Assembly: GCA_004369085.1 (NCBI GenBank)
Contig: ML210280.1
Coordinates: forward strand, 20,232-84,231
From: Coprinopsis marcescibilis
Lineage: Eukaryota; Basidiomycota; Agaricomycetes; Agaricales; Psathyrellaceae
Length of the DNA: 64,000 nucleotides
Direction of reading: 5' to 3'
Part shown: in pieces, positions 56,641 to 64,000 of the stretch
How the letters are laid out: each line of letters begins with the position of its first letter
How positions within the stretch are numbered: position 1 is the stretch's first letter
The notes under the pieces: generated by a model
The model's database searches: none
Told to the model about the DNA's origin: nothing
The model's input: only the letters and a program-made list of their open reading frames with translations
Made by a program: the position numbers and the translations under genes

Positions 56641-58759
56641 TTACGTTGTAGGCGGTGCACCGGAACCGGCAACTCGCTTCTCTCGATCACCCAAGGACTT
56701 CGAATTTCCATGAACTTGTCGTCGAATCTCCCGCTTCCGGACATACCACTGAAACACCACAAGTGTAAAGCAAGAAATGATGATCCAGACAAAGAGAACG
56801 GCGATGTTCAGCCCGACTGGAAATGAAAAATGTCAGACACATGAATTCGCGACGGGATCCAATCACATCACTTTCGTTGTGCGTTCCCATAGAGAGGGTT
56901 CGCGTGGCACGGGAGATGTTATAGAACGGAACACCGTACCCGTATCGATAGAAGGAGGGTAACATTTCGATCGGGTTCATGCAAACAGAGTTGTTCGCTT
57001 GATGATCTGTCAGATTCCAGACATGGGCACAAGTGTCCGAAAACACACTCACCGACGATCCAGAGTATGAGGAAGAAGGGAATATACCGCGGGGTTAGAA
57101 TGGTGATCATGCTCTCAAGGGCGAGGCCACTGTATGTGTGATCGATGGATAATAAATGGAACAGTTTGCTACTGGGCGAAGGAATAAAATTGACGTACAC
57201 AGAAAGCATGCCAATCCAATTGAGCATCCAAAGAATGATGAATCCACGAGAACCAAACCTAAAATAAGGGATAGAGTTGCATTGAAGAGCAAAAACTCGT
57301 GACCCTTACGTTTCTGACATGTTGAGGCGGAAGGCCTTGTTGAGGGCGGTATAAAAGAGCTAGTAGATGGTGGATGGCAGTAAGTTTGAATTGAAATGTA
57401 AATTAATGATAGACTAACCGAGACAATAAGGTATGCAGTAAAAGAAGAAGCGAATCTGAGCTTGATGAGCGACGGCAATGTCAGTTGCTTCTTTAGCCCA
57501 GACGACGATCTGGCGCTGTTTCCAACCATCTATGAGGACTCAGAAATGAGGATAAGCGACCAAAGCTAGGGGAGTAGTTACCACAACGAAGAATGAAAGA
57601 ATCAGCATATAAATGAGCCCCACAAATGTAGCAGCAGTTGCGCTGGAAAGACTGGGCGTTAGAGGGGTTAGCCTAGGCTCGTAAATGCGCTCTCACACGG
57701 GCTGGTGGAAAGGGCGAAGGTTGTCGATGGAGAAATATATGGGCTGAGTGACCGTCTGCGGAGAGCTGGACATAATGGACGCCAGATTCGAAGCAGCGCT
57801 CATTTGCCGAGCTAGAGCGACGGCGAACTTAGAGGTCACCGAATCAAGGACAAGCGTCGTCTACCGGAAATACTGTAAACATGCACCCACAATTTGATAT
57901 CTGATAGTACGTACCTGTGGCCTTAGAAAGTTCCGACTGGATCATACGTGAGACAGATGCAATATTAATCGATTGCATTACGCTCACAATGCCGTTTCCT
58001 GTCTCGCTTCGGAGATATAGGCGGTAATGGCTTGTGTCCCATTGTAACTTGAGTCGGGATTCAAAAGGGCGGTGTTCAGACGTTGGCTGGCACCGGGATT
58101 GACTGAGAAAAAATCACTTTGAGCGTGGTAGATAGAGAAGTAGAGACGAGGGTGCTCACCTACAATCGCCACCCAAGCCCGTTCATCCTGGATGGCTTGG
58201 GAAACTTCTTGTGTTCCACCAGGGAAATCAACTGCAGATGTGTAACTCCATCGAGTATAGGAAGTAGACATGCCCAGCACGGCCAATGTCACATTCAAGC
58301 CGACAAGACCCCCGTCAAGGTCCTGTATGTATGTTCAGCACTACGCCAGTATAGGAGGAAGACAATACGGACAACGACTAACCCCTCGAGCGGCTTGACG
58401 GGAATCATCCACAACGATCCCCAAAACACGGTAAAGACGGTGAAGATTGTCAAGAAAACCAAGATCAATCCACCACCGTAGCTCTTGAGATACCGCCGGC
58501 GGCTGACAATGATATCCTCGTCATTCCCCAGGAACTGCTTGGTATACCGTTGGCGCGGTTGTGGGTGGTTGGGTCCGAGGGTATCCCATTCGGTCAAGAT
58601 CCCGCTGCATTCCTCACGATAACTTCCGGACCTCCCAGTAGACGAATCCGGTGTGAAGGAGGGCCAGTCGGAATAGGGCGAGCTTGGGCGTTGGATGACA
58701 GGGCTGGGCGTTCGAAGTAAGTCTAAACGATTATTGAGAGGTTGTGAGTACGATGCCAT
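56641..58759 (-). CDS. DUF3533 / SNG1-type membrane protein
   Basis: A multi-spanning membrane protein of the SNG1 family. Yeast Sng1 confers resistance to nitrosoguanidine and is thought to act in membrane lipid or drug handling. It starts MASYSQPLNNRLDLLRTPSP, a Pro/Ser-rich cytosolic leader. Helix 1 is ILVFLTIFTVFTVFWGSLWM. The large external domain begins VDLDGGLVGLNVTLAVLGMS. Blocks QTVTQPIYFSIDNLRPFHQP, VGLIYMLILSFFVV, SSFTAYLIVS, FIILWMLNWIGMLSVGLALE and FYRYGYGVPFYNISRATRTL follow. The last helix is NIAVLFVWIIISCFTLVVF, with a basic tail ending GSGAPPTT at 56641-56643. An upstream in-frame ATG at 58804 is possible. The gene looks intact and has a deleted relic at 50.9 kb. Confidence 0.87.
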
Positions 58760-59374
58760 CGAAAGATTGTGTCGGGCTCGTCTGCCTGCACATGAAGCGG
58801 ACACGAAAGTGGGGAGAAACAGTCGGAAGAACAGCGATGAAGAGATTGAACTTCATTTTGCGGTCGAGGTTTGAATGGGACTCACCAGCCAAATATGACG
58901 TTTGTTGGGCGACATGGTCGACCCCAGGCCGTAATGTTCGAAATACAGCCCCTGGGGAGCTATTAGCGGAGTAATTCGTACCCAGCGCTAATAGCTATCT
59001 CCCGAGTTGCCAGGTGTACTCCATGGTCGCAAACCTGTTATTTATGGCGAGGATAATCACTGAGAAATTGGCTGGTTCAGGGAGAGCCGCAATGGGTGAG
59101 CTGACCACGCGTCGTGGAATAAAGGTGGGACCATTGACATCAGGGAACCAAGGCACTATAACGGTTATGAACTTGCGTTCCTAAGTAAGGCACGACTAAA
59201 GAAGAAATTCAAGAAGATGAGCACGACTCGGCACGCACAGAGAGCTCACTGAATGTACGTATTAGTGAAAGGCAAAGCATGGCCGAAGCCATACGCCCAG
59301 ATCAAACGCAGAAATCCTAGGATCTCGAATGTTCACCACGTTCGCGTGTTCACGTGTTCGCTGCAAATCCCGGA

Positions 59375-59408
59375 TATTCGAATGTTCGAACATCTGAACA
59401 TTTGAACT
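59375..59408. repeat. Overlapping ATTCGAAT / GTTCGAAC palindromes
   Basis: ATTCGAAT is followed by GTTCGAAC and by two further GAAC-containing half sites (CTGAACA, TTGAACT) within about 35 bases. The role is unknown. Confidence 0.45.
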
Positions 59409-59639
59409 GAGGTATCACTTGATGAAAGAATGGTGTAAGCCATTCGAATATGTTTAAACACTTGAGATGATCATGTGTCTTAGAGGATTGCTGTCAGAAG
59501 TACGTCAAGACTCAAGAGTAAATTCGCTAAGCGCTTAAGAGATTTTCCAGCGAACTCCGAACTCGTGACTTATGGGAATCCTCAGATTCTTCACGGAATT
59601 TGTGAGCGCAAAGTACTAAGCACTGAATAATCAGGATCA

Positions 59640-60340
59640 CCCATGCCCAGTGCGCAAATTGTTCAGGAAAAGGCTGGAGCAAGGCTCTATAGAGGATTGA
59701 AGGCCCAAAGGGCTCTAGTTGAGAGTCAAGAGACTTTCATCACAGATTTGCTTGTACATACCTTGTAGAAAGGTTGAAGAAGAACTGATAGCCTTCTTCA
59801 TCCAGGGATAGTTTGCGGAAGTCAAGGCTGACACCTTGTCCTCCACCACTGGGAGGCATGAGCGTGAGTCCAAGGCTCCTGGACAATCTTCAGTAAATAG
59901 AGAAGAGAGTTGAAACTTGCTGTAACCTCACAGCTCTCGATATAACCAGCCCGCCACAGCGGCGCACTGGCGTTATAGCCACGCCAGTTACCTATTGTTA
60001 ATGTCTGTTAATGCCATGTTAAATCTACTAAAAATACAGAATATATGTTACATGAAAAGTGGATGCTGTACGTGATGTGTGCGTTATAACCGGGTTTTAA
60101 CGGCGGACGTCTTGTAACCAGTCATATTCTCGCGCCCTCCCGTCTATCCCCTATCTGTCGCTGTAACAGAAGTCGTTATATCTGGGGATATAACCGGGGA
60201 TATAACGTCCCCTGTTCCCACCGCCTCCTCCACCTTTCCTGCTCCGTCAGCTGCCTTCCCGCCCTTCTTTGGTGCCCGTCCTTCCCCGGAAGCAAACATA
60301 GGGAGGTCTATGTCTTTCAGCTCTGTGGGCAGTCGAGGAC
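59640..60340. mobile_element. Possible transposon-derived stretch
   Basis: It is non-coding, with recurring TATAAC/GTTATA motifs (for example GGGGATATAACCGGGGATAT near 60186) and a palindromic GGCGTTATAGCCACGCC near 59970. The composition differs from the genes around it. No transposase or reverse transcriptase frame and no terminal repeats were established, so this is only a suggestion. Confidence 0.3.
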
Positions 60341-60717
60341 TATAGGTCTATTTAGGACAAAAAACATTCTTCAATGGTTGGACGGCTCGCGCCTAAATAG
60401 AATGGAAATCGGACAGTGTAGCCTTCCGATGGCGTACGATGTAGCTCACCACACTTTCTCCCTTCCGGTAACGAACAGGCTCGTCACGCTGAAACTCATT
60501 GAACTTGAGCTTCACTTCCTTCCGAAGGACTTAAACTTGAGACCAAATCCCTGAACGGAATGGGGATTGCCGAGAAGGCATCAAATCGTTCAACAGAACC
60601 GGAAGCAATCAGGGACACGTCACAAAGCTTCAGCCTCAACTCCCATCTTCCGTGTAGATCCAGCCCAATAGTTGGATTTTGACTTACATTTCTTAATTTT
60701 CAGGGGATTGAACTCAC

Positions 60718-61113
60718 CTACAGGTAAGTTATGCTGTTAATTGCCTTTAGAAGACCTGACCTCAAATTGGCCAATACAGCTGCGCTTTGAGGCTCGGTGT
60801 CCTCGGTACCGGGAAATACTTCTCGCACACATCGTCGAAGTTTTTCCTTTTCAACGAGTGTCAATGGGGAACCGTCGCCCAGAAAAGTGAAGTGTACCAT
60901 CGGAGCCGGTACGCAAATGGGCAAATACTGCGTTTCGGTGCTCAGGGCGATCATCGCATCCCACCGACCACCTGAGCTTGCATACTGTCGGTAAAATGGA
61001 TGTCCTTCTTACCATTGATAACACTTCACGCCCGGCTATCGCATCCAAGAGAGCACCCTTCATACGTCCAATCCGTGCGGTACCCTTCCTGGCGGCTCCC
61101 GTGACGGGCAGAA
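60718..61113 (-). pseudogene. Broken fragment of an unrecognised gene
   Basis: Two good coding-like blocks face each other on the minus strand: VLPVTGAARKGTARIGRMKG followed by ALLDAIAGREVLSM, then GGRWDAMIALSTETQYLPIC followed by FTFLGDGSPLTLVEKEKLRR. The end is LLKAINSITYL with a stop at 60718-60720. In-frame joining would need an intron of only 28 bases (GTAAG...GACAG), too short for this genome, so a frameshift or deletion is likely. I do not recognise the family. Confidence 0.4.
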
Positions 61114-61656
61114 CGGTTTATTCATAGGTTTGTGTTCTTTCTTTGGCGGCCTCTGCTTCAAAATATTAACCGGCAACTCTACTAGTCGTTCCCCCACGCT
61201 ACCGTTTTAGGACATATGTGCGTCCTTCTGCAACATCTTCGGAAGCTCAGAAGTTCGAGGTCAGCTCAGCCAGTGATGTTCTCCTCATTTGTGGAGCCAC
61301 GGTTAACGGACCCATTCATTCAGATTCGTGATGATCCACCAGTGGACGTAGGTAGCAGCTCTCAGCCACGCGCTTTATAGCGGGGCCATAATCGAACTCG
61401 GCCGTCAACCAATCGGAAATCGAAAGTTGCAATTTTTGGCTCTTACCTCGGTACCGATGGACGCCACCTCAAAGCTGTGACGCTTCTCAATTCATATCAT
61501 ATCCACCCGGCCAGCCTTCTATTCCTTTTTCCGACTGATACTTTTCGAGAGACGCGATATGCGATTGTCGAAAGCTGAATCGTCGGAAAAAGCTCAGGAC
61601 CAGGGTACTATATGAAGGACGTCGCGACTGGGTGGAGAGGGCAGGAGACAGATATC

Positions 61657-62989
61657 ATGGCACCTCTCAAGTATACCTTTCTGCTTCTAGCTTTCGCTCT
61701 CCAAAACATATTTTGGTGCGTGATCGCGGCACCTGCACCGGCCGAGTCCCTCGACACCCATCTGCTCGAGAAACGAGGGCCTAGATGTACCACTCTGCGA
61801 CTTCGTAAAGAATGGTAATGCCGTTTCTCTTTCTTTCCCTTCTCGTGACTCATTGTAACTTTGACTAGGCGTGATTTGACTATCGCTGAGAGGCAGGATT
61901 ACATCCGTGCCGTCAAGTGCCTGATGACTACGCCTTCGACCAGCACTCGCAGAGGCGTGAAGTCTCGTTTTGACGAGTTCCAAGCCTGTCACATCGACCT
62001 TACTGACGAGGTTCATCAAGTCGTAGGTAACGTTCAGCATGTTTCTTGGTTTCTTTACTGAAATGTCTCCGCTTCAGGGACACTTCCTTGTTTGGCATCG
62101 CCAGTTCCTCACTCTGTACGCAAAAGCTATGCGCGAGGAATGCGGTTATCTAGGCCCAGCAACGTAAGTCCCGTTTGTAATTCGCTTATATCTGTTCGAC
62201 GGATTCTCATTGAATTGTTTAGTTACTGGGATTGGTCGCGTGATGCCGACAGCACTGCAAGGTACGATGCCTTCTCAGCCGCATATCGTTGTCGACTAAC
62301 CTGACTTGGTTTAGGATTCGCGACTCCCCTGTCTTTGATACCGTCAACGGGTTTGGAGGTGATGGCACTGCTGGATCAAACCCTGGTCAGCCTCCCGGTT
62401 TCCCTGGCGCACCTGGCGCAGGAGGTTGCGTTACCACCGGTCCATTCAACACTACTAGGCTCAGCCTCGGACCTGGTACCGCCGTCGGCGACCACTGCTT
62501 GACTCGCTCGATCAGCGACCAGATGAAAACCAGTCTCACGTCAGCCAACGTGCGCACTATCAGCTCTCAAACTACCTTTGAGCTATTCCGCACGATGCTT
62601 GAGAATGGCGGTCGTGGCGTCACCGGCATGGGTATCCACGGAGGTGGCCATATGGCCGTTGGTGGCGAGATGGTGAACCCGTATTCAAGTCCTGGTGGTA
62701 AGTTTCTTCCCGTCTCGTTCGATATAACACACTGACGTGACTCGTCTGACCCCCAGATCCTCTGTTCTATCTCCATCATGGAAACCTCGATCGTATATGG
62801 TGGAGGTGGCAAGCGGCCAACCTCACATCTCGTCTAAACGCCATCTCGGGACCGACCAGTCCGCGCCCACCGTCCACTCAGGTTACTCTCGACTTTTTGA
62901 TGCCGTTCACCTCCATTATGCAACCCCTCGCGGTTCGTGAAGTGATGGATATCGAGACGGAACCTGGTTGCTTCCAGTACGCTACGTGA
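61657..62989 (+). CDS. Secreted short-type tyrosinase
   Basis: Type 3 copper monooxygenase of the tyrosinase family, oxidising phenols to quinones in melanin formation or phenol turnover. The start at 61657 gives a signal peptide (MAPLKYTFLLLAFALQNIFW); an in-frame ATG at 61612 would add a non-hydrophobic leader. A Lys-Arg site (LLEKRG) suggests propeptide cleavage. The CuA region has FQACHIDLTDEVHQV, GHFLVWHRQFL and TYWDWSRDADS. A Gly/Pro-rich insert (PGQPPGFPGAPGAGG) lies between the domains. CuB has GIHGGGHMAVGGEM and DPLFYLHHGNLDRIWWRWQ. There are six exons and about 350 residues; the end TEPGCFQYAT lacks the long C-terminal cap of classical tyrosinases. All copper histidines expected in these motifs are present. 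Confidence 0.92.
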
Positions 62990-63660
62990 TCGATTGACCT
63001 CTCATTTTCCAGGCTGTGTTTAGTAATTCTCGTATTCAGTATGCAATAAAAGCTAGTGTATGGCGACTATGGTAGATTGGAAGTCGGTCTGATGTAGGCC
63101 TTTTAGGCCATTTCTGTGAAGGCTGAGAAAAAAGCCTACAAAGAGCCTTCCGGTCCCCAAATCCGTTGATGGCTTGTGTGTAAGGAAATTATCCATCACC
63201 GCACCTGGATGATCATGATCAATAACTCGCAAAGCGGTCCACCGAATTCGTTCGCCTCGTCCGCACTCTCCCAGGATAAAGGCCTCGCCGAGAAATCCGC
63301 CCCGGTTCAACTTCTTCGGCCCAGCCAGCAACACCACTCAATGGCCCGACCGCGAACGGTACAGTGGAAGCACGGTCCTCTGTACAGTTTTGGAATGTTT
63401 GTCGCGTGGGGCAATAAATACAGGGTGTCATGCTGTAAAAAATTGATATACATGTAGATAAGGGTTTCAGAATGAACATACAAAGTAAAATACATGATTC
63501 TGAGATGAACCGAAGACGAAAGGCATGTTTCGCGACAGCAGGTCCAAATTGTGTGAATCCGTGTCCATTGTACAGTGTGACAACGGTGTGATCAATGTGA
63601 CATGGGTGTGACATGCCCAGCATGTCACGCCTGTCACGAGCGAATTTGTGATCAGTTCAA
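62990..63660. other. 3' flanks with inverted-repeat motifs
   Basis: 670 bp between the tyrosinase stop and the end of the next (minus) gene. No gene was recognised. Imperfect inverted repeats lie near 63605-63631. Confidence 0.5.
63605..63631. repeat. Imperfect 11-bp inverted repeat
   Basis: GGTGTGACATG, a 5-bp loop, then CATGTCACGCC (one mismatch). Further GTGACA/TGTCAC copies lie within 60 bases on each side. It could form the 3' end hairpin of the minus-strand transcript or be a repeat-element end. Confidence 0.6.
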
Positions 63661-64000
63661 TCAATCACCGTCGTCGTCGCTGTTGTTCTCGTCCTCAATG
63701 TCGCCAACATCGATAAACTCACAATGTTCATCGTCACGCATGGCCACTGTGGCCTTAGGCCTATCTATTTTCGGAAGGTCGCAAAACTCGGAGTGCTTAC
63801 GCTTGGGTTGAGGATTTGTAAGGTCCCAATCTTTTAGCTTGTGTCCTGCCACTTTTGCTGCAATTCTCGTCTCCTTCCACTTCTCAACTGCAGCGATCCA
63901 GCTCTGTTTCCTCTGCTCGTTCTTGGCATCCCTCTCTTCCATCTGCTGCTTCCACTCCTCAAGACGTTTTGCATGGTCCTGCTTTGCAGCACGCCGTTCC
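63661..64000 (-). CDS. C-terminal part of a charged coiled-coil protein
   Basis: The frame is open from the right window edge to a stop at 63661-63663, so the gene starts outside. The sequence is highly charged and heptad-like (RLEEWKQQMEERDAKNEQRK, IAAVEKWKETRIAAK), followed by a basic Pro patch (NPQPKRKH) and an acidic end (DVGDIEDENNSDDDGD). No family was recognised. Similar Glu/Lys-rich proteins with acidic tails occur in transposon-linked agaricomycete genes, but that is not shown here. Confidence 0.55.
   Translation of the reverse strand, partial: ERRAAKQDHAKRLEEWKQQMEERDAKNEQRKQSWIAAVEKWKETRIAAKVAGHKLKDWDLTNPQPKRKHSEFCDLPKIDRPKATVAMRDDEHCEFIDVGDIEDENNSDDDGD

Larger units (their letters stand above)
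58760..61656. other. Gene-poor, repeat-like region
   Basis: About 2.9 kb between DUF3533 and tyrosinase. It contains short palindromes near 59375-59408, a repeat-like stretch at 59640-60340 with recurring ATATAAC motifs, and a broken coding fragment at 60718-61113. No intact gene was recognised. Confidence 0.55.

Noticed and set aside
1..64000. CRISPR arrays, operons, bacterial ribosome-binding sites
   Set aside because: The sequence is a spliced eukaryotic genome; no regular spaced repeats were seen.

Overview
The window comes from a filamentous basidiomycete, almost certainly an agaricomycete mushroom-former. Genes are split by many 45-70 bp GT-AG introns, are densely packed on both strands, and belong to families typical of that class: a long-type unspecific peroxygenase, a cellulose-binding cytochrome (AA8-CBM1), DUF1996 and DUF6534 proteins, a fungal nitrate-assimilation cluster, F-box/LRR proteins and an expanded family of seven-helix membrane proteins. 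Gene models below were built by hand-splicing conserved protein blocks. Outer limits are usually firm, but some inner exon edges are provisional.

Layout. 0.8-3.2 kb: a DUF6534-type 7TM protein. 3.5-8.0 kb: two divergently transcribed secreted DUF1996 paralogues. 9.5-10.9 kb: unspecific peroxygenase. 11-14 kb: a decayed stretch with a kinase-like gene fragment between two diverged direct repeats. 14.1-15.4 kb: first member of the 7TM family. 16.5-17.7 kb: AA8-CBM1 cytochrome. 18.3-22.0 kb: GH92 alpha-mannosidase. 22.3-34.0 kb: complete nitrate cluster, with nitrite reductase (minus), nitrate transporter (plus) and nitrate reductase (plus). 35.8-37.1 kb: second 7TM protein. 38.1-40.6 kb: a small secreted protein, ribosomal protein P1 and a diverged P1 copy. 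41.2-44.6 kb: two tandem Gal80-like Rossmann proteins. 45.4-47.6 kb: MFS transporter. 47.8-58.8 kb: a duplicated block with two intact tandem 7TM genes, at least two 7TM relics, an intact DUF3533/SNG1-type gene, a relic of that gene, and an intronless F-box gene. 59-61.1 kb: gene-poor, repeat-like sequence. 61.7-63.0 kb: tyrosinase. 63.7 kb to the end: the 3' part of a coiled-coil protein.

How the genes work together. The nitrate cluster is a full pathway: nitrate import, reduction to nitrite, reduction to ammonium. The nitrite reductase and transporter genes share a ~1 kb promoter region carrying a paired GATA site. The peroxygenase, cellulose-binding cytochrome, GH92 mannosidase and tyrosinase are secreted oxidative or glycan-processing enzymes that fit life on plant litter, but nothing shows they are co-regulated.

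The most unusual region is 47-59 kb, where a GPCR-like 7TM gene family and a DUF3533 gene have been duplicated and decayed together, with conserved promoter blocks. That local birth-and-death family, plus two further members at 14 and 36 kb, is the best candidate here for an undescribed system.
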